From: Rubrivivax sp.
Lineage (GTDB): Bacteria > Pseudomonadota > Gammaproteobacteria > Burkholderiales > Burkholderiaceae_C
Direction of reading: 5' to 3'
Length of the DNA stretch: 32,064 nucleotides
Assembly: GCA_018780805.1 (NCBI GenBank)
Contig: JADMJD010000086.1
Span: 1 to 32,064 of the forward strand
The notes under the pieces are model-generated. The model made no database searches. It was not told where the DNA came from and saw only the letters and a list, made by a program, of their open reading frames with translations. Position numbers and translations under genes: made by a program. Within the stretch, counting starts at the first letter, position 1. The number at the start of each line of letters is the position of its first letter. This document shows, one piece after another, positions 15,913-23,316 of the stretch.

Positions 15913-16035
15913 ATTTGCAACGGAGGTTATTGAAGTCTCAATGATAACTGCTTGTTGATGGTAACCTTCGGCCCGAGAGACAGACCGACAGAGTCTGCCC
16001 GGGGGAGGAAATCCCATCACCACCGAGAACCGTTC
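15913..16035. promoter_or_regulatory. AT-rich structured spacer between yhhQ and the H-NS gene
   Basis: Bases 15901-15960 contain 22 G or C of 60 (37%), far below the surroundings. The dyad ATTGA-AGTC-TCAAT lies at 15929-15942, with outer arms GGTTA (15925-15929) and TAACC (15962-15966). On the H-NS side CAGAC (15981-15985) pairs with GTCTG (15993-15997), and GGGA-GGAAA-TCCC (16003-16015) holds GGAGG in a hairpin 27 bases before the H-NS ATG. It must carry both divergent promoters; I could not assign -35/-10 pairs. Confidence 0.5.
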
Positions 16036-16386
16036 ATGACCAAGAGCTACAGCCAATTGATGAAGCAGATCGATGTCCTCAAGCGCGAGGCCGAAGACCT
16101 GCGCCGCAAGGAAGTCGAAGGTGTTGTTCAGCGCATCAAGGAAGCCATCGCCGTCTACGGCCTGACCGCCAGCGATCTGGGCCTGGCCGGCGTGGTCCGC
16201 GCCCCCAAGGCCGCCAAGGCGCCGGCCGCCAAGAAGGCCGGCCGCAAGGCGGCTGTCAAGGGCGCCGCAGCCGCCAAGTACCGCGACGAAGCCGGCAACA
16301 CCTGGGGTGGCCGCGGCCCGCGTCCGGCCTGGCTGCGCACAGCGCTGGCCGCCGGCAAGCAGCTGTCGGATTTCGCCGTCAAGTGA
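16036..16386 (+). CDS. H-NS family nucleoid-associated protein
   Basis: Small DNA-binding protein of 116 residues. The N-terminal MTKSYSQLMKQIDVLKREAE forms the coiled-coil oligomerisation helix, an alanine/lysine-rich linker (PKAAKAPAAKKAGRKAAVKG) covers about 65-90, and the C-terminal YRDEAGNTWGGRGPRPAWLR is the AT-hook-like DNA-binding loop (GGRGPRP). This is the Bv3F/HvrA-type H-NS of Burkholderiales, usually a silencer of AT-rich DNA. The nearest good GGAGG is 27 bases upstream inside a hairpin; closer in only GAGAA is seen. The AT-rich leader may allow self-control (inference). The cobalamin-binding-type gene follows 8 bases after the stop. Confidence 0.92.
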   Translation: MTKSYSQLMKQIDVLKREAEDLRRKEVEGVVQRIKEAIAVYGLTASDLGLAGVVRAPKAAKAPAAKKAGRKAAVKGAAAAKYRDEAGNTWGGRGPRPAWLRTALAAGKQLSDFAVK

Positions 16387-16393
16387 CTTTGCC

Positions 16394-17185
16394 ATGACGG
16401 TGCGCGGCCCACGCCGCATCGTCTGCCTGACCGAAGAGACCACCGAGTGGCTGTACCTGCTGGGGTGCGAAGAACGCATCGTCGGCATTTCTGGCTACAC
16501 GGTGCGCCCACGGCGGGCGCGGGCTGAAAAGCCGCGTGTATCGGCCTTCCTGGACGGCAAGATCCAGCGCATCGTCGAACTCCAACCCGACCTGGTGATC
16601 GGTTTTTCCGACATGCAGGCCGCGCTGGCCGACAAACTCATCCGCGCCGGCCTGAACGTGCTGGTGACCAACCAGCGCAGCGTGGCGGAGATCTTTGACA
16701 CGCTGCGCCTGGTGGCCGGGCTGGTGCAAGCCAGCGATGCGGCCGAGCGCTGGATCGCCGATTGCGAGGCCGAACACGCCCGCATCGCGTCGGTGGCCGC
16801 CACCTGGGCGCGCCGCCCGCGTGTGTACTTCGAGGAATGGGACGAGCCCATGATCAGCGCCATCCGCTGGGTCTCGGAGTTGATCTCGCTGGCCGGTGGC
16901 GACGACGTGTTTGCGGAACTCGGCCAAATGCCGATGGGCCGCGACCGTGTCATTGCCGATGCGCTGGAGCCGGTGCGGCGCGCGCCCGATCTGCTGATCG
17001 GCTCGTGGTGCGGCAAGAAGTTCCGGCCCGAGACTGTGGCCGCGCGGCCCGGCTGGTCGGCCATGCCGGCAGTGCGCGACGGCCGCCTGCACGAGATCAA
17101 GTCCTGCGACATCTTGCAGCCCGGGCCGGCAGCGCTGACCGACGGCCTGGCGCAATTGCACCGGTTGATCGCCGCGTCCGTCTGA
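16394..17185 (+). CDS. Cobalamin-binding-type protein (BtuF-like fold, no signal peptide)
   Basis: Protein of 263 residues with the periplasmic-binding fold of BtuF/FepB-type proteins: [17 protein letters not shown] at the start, [11 protein letters not shown], the [20 protein letters not shown] segment, a long helix around 110-140 and [15 protein letters not shown] with [20 protein letters not shown] at the end. Such sequences are annotated as cobalamin-binding proteins in Burkholderiales. No signal peptide or lipobox is present; the protein starts MTVRGPRR and enters the first strand directly, so it is probably cytosolic and not a transporter receptor. No ABC partner lies nearby. The ligand is uncertain. 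It probably shares the H-NS transcript. Confidence 0.8.
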   Translation: MTVRGPRRIVCLTEETTEWLYLLGCEERIVGISGYTVRPRRARAEKPRVSAFLDGKIQRIVELQPDLVIGFSDMQAALADKLIRAGLNVLVTNQRSVAEIFDTLRLVAGLVQASDAAERWIADCEAEHARIASVAATWARRPRVYFEEWDEPMISAIRWVSELISLAGGDDVFAELGQMPMGRDRVIADALEPVRRAPDLLIGSWCGKKFRPETVAARPGWSAMPAVRDGRLHEIKSCDILQPGPAALTDGLAQLHRLIAASV

Positions 17186-17221
17186 AAGCCGCTTGAAAAC
17201 AGGTGTGACAGCATCCGGGGC

Positions 17222-18256
17222 ATGAACACCCTGATCGACCTGCGCTCCGACACCGTCACCCGCCCCACGCCCGCGATGCGCGCTGCGATGGCCGCCGCCG
17301 AGGTGGGCGACGACCAGTACGGTGAAGACCCGACCACCACGCGGCTGCAGGCCGTCTGCGCCGAACGCCTGGGCCAGGAGGCCGCGCTGTGGATGCCCTC
17401 GGGCACGATGGCCAACCAGGTGGCGCTGCGGGTGCTCACGCGGCCGGGTGACGAGGTGGTGACCCCACGCGAAAGCCACGCCGGCTGGCACGAAACAGGC
17501 GGCGCCGCGGCGAATGCCGGGGTGCAGCTGGTGGAGGTCGGCCGGGCCGGCGTTTTCACCGTACAGGACCTGGCCGACGCCATCAAGCCGCGTGGCCTGC
17601 CGGTGTTCCCGCCGACCACGCTGGTGCAGGTGGAAAACACCCACAACCGCGGCGGCGGGGTGGTGTTCCCGCAGGACGAGGTGCAACGCATCTGCGCGCT
17701 GGCCCGTACGCAAGGGCTGGCCTGTTTTCTGGACGGTGCGCGGCTGTGGAACGCCAGCGTGGCCAGCGGCCGGCCCGAGGCCGAACTGGCTGCGCCCTTC
17801 GACCTCATCGCGGTGGCTTTTTCCAAGGGCCTGGGCGCACCGGGTGGCTCCTTGCTCGCGGGCCGCCGTGCCTTGATCACCGCTGCCGACCGCCACCGCC
17901 GCATGCTGGGCGGTGCAATGCGCCAGAACGGCTTTTACGCCGCCGCCGCTTTGCACGGCCTGGCGCACCACCGCGAACGCCTGGCCGAGGACCACGCGCA
18001 CGCCCGTGCCTTCGCCGAACGCCTGGCCCCCTGCCCCGCCTTGCGGCTGGACCTGGCGACGGTGCAGACCAACATCGTGGTCTTCCATCTCACCGAGGGC
18101 GCGCCCGACGCCACCACGCTGGTGGCCCAGGCACGTGCCCAGGGGGTGTTGCTGAACGCCTTCGGCCCGCGCACCGTGCGGGCCGTGACACACCTGGACG
18201 TGCGGGGCGAGCAGGTGCTGCAAGCGGCCGACACCCTTTTGCGCCTGCTGGACTGA
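17222..18256 (+). CDS. ltaE: Low-specificity L-threonine aldolase
   Basis: PLP enzyme that splits threonine or allo-threonine to glycine and acetaldehyde. The 344-residue protein has the typical [17 protein letters not shown] start, [31 protein letters not shown]86 in RESHAG, D171 in [10 protein letters not shown] and the PLP lysine K202 in [16 protein letters not shown], followed by [16 protein letters not shown]. The set of motifs is complete and length is normal. It lies alone between the cobalamin-binding-type gene (36 bp) and the TetR promoter (about 25 bp after the stop). Confidence 0.95.
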   Translation: MNTLIDLRSDTVTRPTPAMRAAMAAAEVGDDQYGEDPTTTRLQAVCAERLGQEAALWMPSGTMANQVALRVLTRPGDEVVTPRESHAGWHETGGAAANAGVQLVEVGRAGVFTVQDLADAIKPRGLPVFPPTTLVQVENTHNRGGGVVFPQDEVQRICALARTQGLACFLDGARLWNASVASGRPEAELAAPFDLIAVAFSKGLGAPGGSLLAGRRALITAADRHRRMLGGAMRQNGFYAAAALHGLAHHRERLAEDHAHARAFAERLAPCPALRLDLATVQTNIVVFHLTEGAPDATTLVAQARAQGVLLNAFGPRTVRAVTHLDVRGEQVLQAADTLLRLLD

Positions 18257-18280
18257 CACACACGGCTCACGCCCAGACGC

Positions 18281-18308
18281 TTGCAACTAGACCGACCGGT
18301 CTATAGAC
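18281..18308 (+). promoter_or_regulatory. TetR promoter with NemR-type operator in the spacer
   Basis: TTGCAA (18281-18286, -35) and TATAGA (18303-18308, -10) are 16 bases apart, each matching consensus at four of six. Between them TAGACCGACCGGTCTA (18288-18303) is a palindrome broken only at the two central bases; it fits TAGACC-N4-GGTCTA, the box known for E. coli NemR. A repressor here would block polymerase directly. Confidence 0.75.
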
Positions 18309-18316
18309 TGCGGGGC

Positions 18317-18886
18317 ATGGACCCCACCCAGACCCGCCTGATCCACGCCATGCGCGACGCGCTGCAGCGCCGCGGCCTGCACGGCGTGGGGCTCAGCGAG
18401 ATCCTGGCCGCGGCGCAGGCGCCCAAGGGCGTGCTGTACCACCACTTTCCGGGAGGCAAGACCGCGCTGGCCGTGGCCGCCATCGGCGACACCGCCACGC
18501 AGATGGGCGCGGCGCTGGACCGGCTGATGCAGCAGGAACCCGACCCCGCGCTGGCCCTGCAGGCCTGGGTGAAAGGCGCGCTCAAACAACTGCAGGCCAG
18601 CGGCTTCGAGCGCGGCTGCCCGCTGGCCACGGTGGCGCTGGAATCCACCGCCGCCGACACGCTGCTGCGCAGTGCACTGGACCAGGCCTTCGCCACGCTG
18701 CGCGGCCACATCGCCGCCGCCTTGGTGCGGGTGGGCCATGCCCCGGCGGCCGCCGAATCGCTGGCGGCCCTGGTGCTGGCCGCCTACGAAGGCGGCCTGC
18801 TGCAGGCCCGTGTCGCGCAGGACCTGGCGCCGCTGCGCCTGGCCATGCAATCTTTGTTGCCGCTGCTGAAGAAGCCCACACCATGA
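18317..18886 (+). CDS. TetR-family repressor (LmrA/YxaF-like)
   Basis: One-component repressor of 189 residues. The helix-turn-helix lies in GLHGVGLSEILAAAQAPKGV followed by LYHHFPGGKTAL, the standard TetR recognition region. The C-terminal domain includes FERGCPLATVALES, typical of LmrA/YxaF-type members, with a lone cysteine C101. The ATG at 18317 places the first helix correctly; an upstream in-frame start would fall inside the operator. The stop overlaps the next start (ATGA), so the hydrolase is co-expressed. The NemR-type palindrome in its own promoter indicates autorepression. The inducer is unknown; C101 makes a reactive electrophile possible, but this is inference. Confidence 0.92.
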   Translation: MDPTQTRLIHAMRDALQRRGLHGVGLSEILAAAQAPKGVLYHHFPGGKTALAVAAIGDTATQMGAALDRLMQQEPDPALALQAWVKGALKQLQASGFERGCPLATVALESTAADTLLRSALDQAFATLRGHIAAALVRVGHAPAAAESLAALVLAAYEGGLLQARVAQDLAPLRLAMQSLLPLLKKPTP

Positions 18887-19749
18887 GCGCACAGAACATC
18901 AGCCTCACCGCCGCCGACGGCTACGTTCTGGGCGCCACACGCTATCGACCCGACGGCGCGACGCAGGCCGATCTGGTGGTGGCCGGCGCCACCGGCGTGC
19001 CCCAGGGGTTCTACCGGCGTTTTGCCGAACACGCGGCCGGCCGCGGCTACGAGGTGCTGACCCTGGACTACCGCGGCATCGGCCGCTCGGCCCCGGCCTC
19101 GTTGCGGGGTTTCCGCATGGACTACCTGGACTGGGCCCGGCTGGACCTGGCCGCGGCCGTGGACACGGCCCACCACGCCGGGCGCCCGCTGATGATGGTG
19201 GGCCACTCCTTCGGCGGCCACGCCTTCGGCCTGCTGCCGAACCACCACCAGGTGGCGGCCTTCTGGACCTTTGCCACCGGTGCCGGCTGGCATGGCTGGA
19301 TGCCGCGCAGTGAACGCCTGCGCGTGCTGGCCATGTGGCACCTGATCGGCCCGCTGAGCACCCGCATCGCCGGGTACCTGCCCTGGAGCCGGTTGGGCAT
19401 GGGCGAAGACCTGCCGATCGACGTCTACCGCCAGTGGAAACACTGGTGCCGCTACCCGCGCTACTTCTTCGACGATCCGGCGCAGGCCGCGCTGGCACCC
19501 CAGTTTGCCGCGGTGCAAACGCCGATGGTCGCCGTGAACGCACTGGACGACCTGTGGGCGCCCCCTGCGTCACGCGATGCCTTCATGGCCGGCTACCGCG
19601 GTGCGCCCTGGACCGGTGTCGACCTGGACCCCGCCACCCATGGGCCGATCGGCCACATGGGCTACTTCAGGCCACGCGCGGTGGCCTTGTGGCAACAGGC
19701 GCTGGACTGGTTCGACGCAGGTCAGCGGTCCTTGCGCAGCGTGCCGTAA
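18883..19749 (+). CDS. Alpha/beta hydrolase coupled to the TetR repressor
   Basis: Soluble serine hydrolase of 288 residues. The nucleophile elbow is GHSFGG with S109; the oxyanion region is near ATGVPQGFYRRFAEHAAGRG, LTLDYRGIGRS is the usual strand-4 region, an Asp candidate is in NALDDLWAP and a His candidate in HGPIGHMGYFRP. The tryptophan-rich middle (WTFATGAGWHGWMPRSERLR) forms a cap. No signal peptide is visible, so it should be cytosolic. The substrate is not evident. As the only gene coupled to the TetR regulator it is the likely controlled function, for example degradation of an ester that the repressor senses. Its last 28 bp overlap the convergent DUF4397 gene. Confidence 0.88.
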   Translation: MSAQNISLTAADGYVLGATRYRPDGATQADLVVAGATGVPQGFYRRFAEHAAGRGYEVLTLDYRGIGRSAPASLRGFRMDYLDWARLDLAAAVDTAHHAGRPLMMVGHSFGGHAFGLLPNHHQVAAFWTFATGAGWHGWMPRSERLRVLAMWHLIGPLSTRIAGYLPWSRLGMGEDLPIDVYRQWKHWCRYPRYFFDDPAQAALAPQFAAVQTPMVAVNALDDLWAPPASRDAFMAGYRGAPWTGVDLDPATHGPIGHMGYFRPRAVALWQQALDWFDAGQRSLRSVP

Positions 19750-21041
19750 GGGCTGCTGCCGCTGCCGAGCATGAACACGGTATAGACGCCATAGCCGGTG
19801 ATGTCGGCTTCGGTGATGCTGAACAAGGCGGTGCTCGACAGCGGCGACGTCACCTCCAGCGGCACATCGGTGGCACTGGTCGTCGTGGCGTAGTCCGAGC
19901 CCGCCCCCGACAACACGTCGATCGCCAGCGCGCTGTAGTTCAGGCTCAGCGTCAGGCCGTTGTCCAGCCCGACCAGTGCGTTGACCAGGCGCAGCTTGGC
20001 CTTGGTGCTGGCGGTCGGCAGGCGGTTGTCGTCGGTCAGCAGTGCGGCGGCGGCCGCAGCGGGGCTGCCGTGAACCACCAGCGTGTAGTCGCCGCCGGCC
20101 TTCAAGGCCACGGTCTGCGCATCCAGGGCCACGCCGTTGACCGTGGTCTGCAACGCCAGGCCGTCGCCCGCCGTCACCAGCCGGTAGCTGCCCACCGAGG
20201 GTGCGCGCTGGCTGCCGCCAACCGCCTGGCCGCCCACGCTGGCCAGCACCGCTGCGTTGTCGGCCACCCCGGCCGCCACACGCACACGCGCCGAGCTGTT
20301 TTTGTAGGCCACCAGGCCACCCGCCTGCTGCAGCGTGGCCGCGTGCACCAGCACACCGCCCGGGCCGGCCGTCACGATCAAGGTCGTGATGTCACCCGCG
20401 GCCAGGGTGATCTCCGGCAGGTCCAGCCGCAGGTCGGCGTTGTCGCCACTGGCTGTCAGGCGCAGCCGGCGTGTGCCGGGGCTCAGCGTCACGAAGCCGG
20501 TGGAACTGGCCGCACCCACGGTGGTGGTGATGGCAGCGTCGTCGAGATCGGTGTCGGCACCGGCATCTGTCAGGTACAGGTCCAGCGCACCCGCGTCGCT
20601 GCTGGTGTTGTAGACACGCAGCCGGGCCTTGCCGCTGTCGGGCTCGTCTTCGTCTTCTTCCAGCATGGCCATCTTCAGCGAACCTTCGGCGCCGTACGCG
20701 ATGGCGGTGTACGTCAGGCCCGCGGTCAGCGACCAGCTGCTGGTGACCACCGCGGTGTCGTTGCCGGCGCGGCGCAGCTGGTAACTCCGTTCGCCCGCCG
20801 CAACGCCGCTGCGCTCCGACGCCGCATCGGCGGCGATGGTGCTGGCCAGCTCGTGTTCATCGTCATCGTCGTCGACGGTCACCAGGTCGAAGCTGGCGTT
20901 GCTGCTGGTCAGGTTGACCAGCCGGATGCTGGCGCTGCCGCCGCCGCTGTCACTGCCGCCGCAAGCGGCCAGCACGAGGCCGGCGGCCGCGGCCAGCAAA
21001 GCGGCGCGCCAGGGGCGCCAGACGTTGTTCTGTGGGTGCAT
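19722..21041 (-). CDS. DUF4397-domain lipoprotein
   Basis: Outer-surface or periplasmic lipoprotein of 439 residues. The signal peptide ends in LVLAAC with the lipidated C27, followed by a GGSDSGGGS linker. Two to three repeated beta-rich units follow, each opening like IRLVNLTSSNASFDLV, ARLRVYNTSSDAGALDLYLT or LRLVNALVGLDNGLTLSLN, the style of DUF4397. Acidic runs are present (VDDDDDEHE and LEEDEDEPDSG) and might bind cations. The start at 21041 is backed by GGAGAG eight bases upstream. The 3' end overlaps the convergent hydrolase gene. It is divergent from the orphan response regulator, which could control it. Function unknown. Confidence 0.85.
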   Translation of the reverse strand: MHPQNNVWRPWRAALLAAAAGLVLAACGGSDSGGGSASIRLVNLTSSNASFDLVTVDDDDDEHELASTIAADAASERSGVAAGERSYQLRRAGNDTAVVTSSWSLTAGLTYTAIAYGAEGSLKMAMLEEDEDEPDSGKARLRVYNTSSDAGALDLYLTDAGADTDLDDAAITTTVGAASSTGFVTLSPGTRRLRLTASGDNADLRLDLPEITLAAGDITTLIVTAGPGGVLVHAATLQQAGGLVAYKNSSARVRVAAGVADNAAVLASVGGQAVGGSQRAPSVGSYRLVTAGDGLALQTTVNGVALDAQTVALKAGGDYTLVVHGSPAAAAAALLTDDNRLPTASTKAKLRLVNALVGLDNGLTLSLNYSALAIDVLSGAGSDYATTTSATDVPLEVTSPLSSTALFSITEADITGYGVYTVFMLGSGSSPYGTLRKDR

Positions 21042-21159
21042 CAAAAGCTCTCTCCGACACGGCGACACGCCGTCGGCACGATTGGGCCGCGCCGGTGCGG
21101 TGGCGGTTTGTCTGGCCGGTGGCCCCGGATGCCATGGCGTGACGGCAGGCCGTTTGTGT

Positions 21160-21218
21160 CATGCAGCAGCACAGCCAGACATGCAGGCGATACATGCCCC
21201 GCGCAGCATGTGGGCATG
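21160..21218. promoter_or_regulatory. Cluster of CATGC motifs before the orphan regulator
   Basis: CATGC occurs at 21160-21164, 21180-21184 and 21193-21197, and its complement GCATG at 21206-21210 and 21214-21218. Within this, ACATGC (21192-21197) and GCATGT (21206-21211) form a perfect dyad with an 8-bp spacer, and ACATGC at 21179-21184 is a direct repeat 13 bp away. The cluster ends at the regulator's start codon. Confidence 0.5.
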
Positions 21219-21947
21219 GACATGGCACGCCCCTGGCACCTCTACGTCGTCGAAGACGACCCCGCGCTGCGCGAGATGCTCACCACCTACCTGGAAAAAC
21301 AAGGCCTGGCCGTCACGGCGATGGCGAGCGCCGAGGAGATGCTGCAGCGCCTGCACCGCCTGCGTCCCGACCTGGTGGTGCTGGACGTGGGCCTGCCCGG
21401 CCTGAACGGGCTGCAGGCCTGCCAGCGCCTGCGCGCCGAAGGGGACCGCTTGCCGGTGATCCTGCTCACGGCGCGCAGCGAGGAGATCGACCGCATCCTC
21501 GGCCTGGAGTTGGGCGCCGACGACTACCTGAGCAAGCCATTTTCGGCACGCGAGCTGCTGGCGCGGGTGCACGCGGTGCTGCGGCGAACCGCATCGACCC
21601 CGGGTGCGCCACCCGACAAGGGCAGCAGCGTGCGCATCGGCGAGTGGACCTTCGACATCGCCTCCCGCTGCCTGCAGCGTGGCGGCCAGCTGCGGCTGCT
21701 GGGCGGCGTGGAATACGCGCTGCTGGCGGAGTTGGTGCTGAACCCCGGCGTCGTGGTCTCGCGCGAGCGCCTGGTGGCCGCCTCGCACACCCGCGACAGC
21801 AGCGTGCTGCCACGCGCGGTGGACGCCGCCGTGATGCGGCTGCGCAAGCTGCTGGAGCCGGACCCGGCGCTGCCGCGTTACCTGCAGACCGTGCGTGGCC
21901 AGGGCTACATGTTCATCCCATTCCGGCCCGCTTTGGCCGCGGCCTGA
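21216..21947 (+). CDS. Orphan OmpR-family response regulator
   Basis: Response regulator of 243 residues. The receiver WHLYVVEDDPALREMLTTYL has D14/D15, phospho-acceptor D57 in LVVLDVGLPGLNG, T85 and K107 in YLSKPFSARELLARV, all intact. The winged helix covers about 145-235 with LLGGVEYALLAELVLNPG, VVSRERLVAAS, AVDAAVMRLRKLLEP and LQTVRGQGYMFIPF. No histidine kinase is adjacent. The ATG at 21216 is chosen over 21222 only by position; neither has a strong ribosome-binding site. The preceding CATGC dyads suggest self-binding. It is divergent from the DUF4397 lipoprotein gene across about 174 bp. Confidence 0.92.
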   Translation: MDMARPWHLYVVEDDPALREMLTTYLEKQGLAVTAMASAEEMLQRLHRLRPDLVVLDVGLPGLNGLQACQRLRAEGDRLPVILLTARSEEIDRILGLELGADDYLSKPFSARELLARVHAVLRRTASTPGAPPDKGSSVRIGEWTFDIASRCLQRGGQLRLLGGVEYALLAELVLNPGVVVSRERLVAASHTRDSSVLPRAVDAAVMRLRKLLEPDPALPRYLQTVRGQGYMFIPFRPALAAA

Positions 21948-21969
21948 GCGTGCCGCGCCGAACCCACAT

Positions 21970-22245
21970 TCAGAGCGACGGTTCGATCGCGCGCAGCAAC
22001 AACAACAGCAGCGGCCAGGTCAACGCAAACAGCAGACCGGTGATCAGCAGCCGGCCGGTGGGCGCGGGCGGCACGCGGCGGGCACGGGCCCAGGTCACCA
22101 GCGTGGTCAGCGGCACGGCCAGCACCGCCAGCCCCAACGCCAGCAGGCCGACGAAGGAGCCGCTGCCACGCGAAACGGCAAACACCAGCCCGAAACCGAG
22201 CAGCTGCACGGCCAGCGGCAAAAAGACGGACAACAACAGGCGCAT
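21970..22245 (-). CDS. Small hypothetical membrane protein
   Basis: Protein of 91 residues with three predicted membrane segments: LLLSVFLPLAVQLLGFGLVF, FVGLLALGLAVLAVPLTTLV and LLITGLLFALTWPLLLLLLR, joined by short charged loops (WARARRVPP). I do not recognise the family. A GTG at 22272 in frame would add nine residues; neither start has a clear ribosome-binding site. It is convergent with the orphan response regulator (22 bp between stops) and divergent from the epimerase gene. The hydrophobic frame on the opposite strand from its neighbours, with normal codon bias, makes a real gene likely but not certain. Confidence 0.55.
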   Translation of the reverse strand: MRLLLSVFLPLAVQLLGFGLVFAVSRGSGSFVGLLALGLAVLAVPLTTLVTWARARRVPPAPTGRLLITGLLFALTWPLLLLLLRAIEPSL

Positions 22246-22368
22246 CGGGAAATCGGCCAACGGGGCGGCCACAGTCCGGCAGGATGGGGCGCGATGATGC
22301 CTGAGTCTGGCCCTGCCAGGTCATGCAACACGCCACAAAAGTGGCACCCGCCCGGTCAGAATCCCCGT

Positions 22369-23238
22369 ATGAAGGTCTTGATCACCGGCTCGTCGGGCCG
22401 CCTCGGGCGCGCGCTGGCGGCGGCGCTGGCACCGGTGCACAGCGTGGTGGGTCTGGACCGGCAGCCCGGGCCGCACACCCAGGTCGTGGCCGATCTGGGT
22501 GACGCCGGCACGGTCGCCCAGGCGCTGGCCGGCGTGCAGGCTGTGCTGCACACCGCCGCGCTGCATGCGCCGCACGTCGGGCAGGTGGCCGACGCCGAGT
22601 TCCGGCGGGTCAACGTGCTGGTCACGCGCCAGCTGGCCGAAGCGGCGGCGGCACGCGGCGTGCGGCGGTTTGTCTTCACCAGCACCACGGCACTTTATGG
22701 TGCCGGCCAGGCCGATGGCCCAGCGGCGTGGGTGGACGAAACCACCACGCCACGCCCACGCAGCATCTACCACCACAGCAAACTCGCGGCCGAGGCCGAG
22801 TTGCAGGACCTGGCCGCCCGTGAGGGCCTGGCGCTGAGCCTGCTGCGCATGGGCCGCTGTTTCCCCGAGCCGGCACCGGCCATGGCGCTGCATCGCCTGC
22901 ACCGCGGCGTGGACCTGCGCGATGTGGTGCGGGCGCATGTGCTGGCCCTGCACGACGACACACCAGCGGTGCGCTGCCTGGTGGTCTCCGGCGCCACGCC
23001 CTTTCTGCGCAGCGACCTGGCCGCGCTGGGCCATGACGCGCCGGCTGTGCTGCAGACGCGCGCCCCTGGCCTGGTGGCGGCCTTCGCAGCGCGTGGCTGG
23101 CCCTTGCCACGCCGCCTGGACCGCGTCTACGCGCCGCACCGCGCCGCCAGCGTGCTCGGCTGGCGGGCGGAGCATGGGCACGAGGCGGTGCTGCAGCAAC
23201 TTGACGCGGGTGACCCCACGGTGCTGGCACCCGGCTGA
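22369..23238 (+). CDS. NAD(P)-dependent epimerase/dehydratase (extended SDR)
   Basis: Short-chain dehydrogenase-like enzyme of 289 residues. The Rossmann start MKVLITGSSGRLGRALAAAL contains the GxxGxxG motif at 7-13, with D30 (VVGLDRQ) likely contacting the ribose. The catalytic set is T104-S-T in FVFTSTTALYG, Y134 and K138 in IYHHSKLAAE. LRMGRCFPEP and VDLRDVVRAHVLAL follow the family pattern. The substrate is probably a nucleotide sugar or similar, but nothing nearby identifies it. The ATG lies directly after CCCCGT without a visible Shine-Dalgarno. It stands alone between divergent 21970 and the unknown gene at 23317. Confidence 0.88.
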   Translation: MKVLITGSSGRLGRALAAALAPVHSVVGLDRQPGPHTQVVADLGDAGTVAQALAGVQAVLHTAALHAPHVGQVADAEFRRVNVLVTRQLAEAAAARGVRRFVFTSTTALYGAGQADGPAAWVDETTTPRPRSIYHHSKLAAEAELQDLAAREGLALSLLRMGRCFPEPAPAMALHRLHRGVDLRDVVRAHVLALHDDTPAVRCLVVSGATPFLRSDLAALGHDAPAVLQTRAPGLVAAFAARGWPLPRRLDRVYAPHRAASVLGWRAEHGHEAVLQQLDAGDPTVLAPG

Positions 23239-23316
23239 CGCCTGGACGCACAGGGGCGTGTGACGCACACTGTCGCCACCTGAGAGCTCCCCCGCCGCGC
23301 CGGCCTGACCTGCCCC

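Noticed and set aside
15941..15958. Five-codon reading frame MITAC after GGAGG at 15922, a possible leader peptide for the H-NS gene
   Set aside because: The spacing of 14 bases is too long and there is no run of regulatory codons.
15913..15975. preQ1 riboswitch before yhhQ
   Set aside because: The region has dyads, but I could not match it to the class I or II consensus from memory; kept only as an untyped structured region.
16379..18286. Long open frame antisense to the cobalamin-binding-type and threonine aldolase genes
   Set aside because: It spans two well-supported plus-strand genes and their spacer, with a histidine/glycine-rich shadow-like product.
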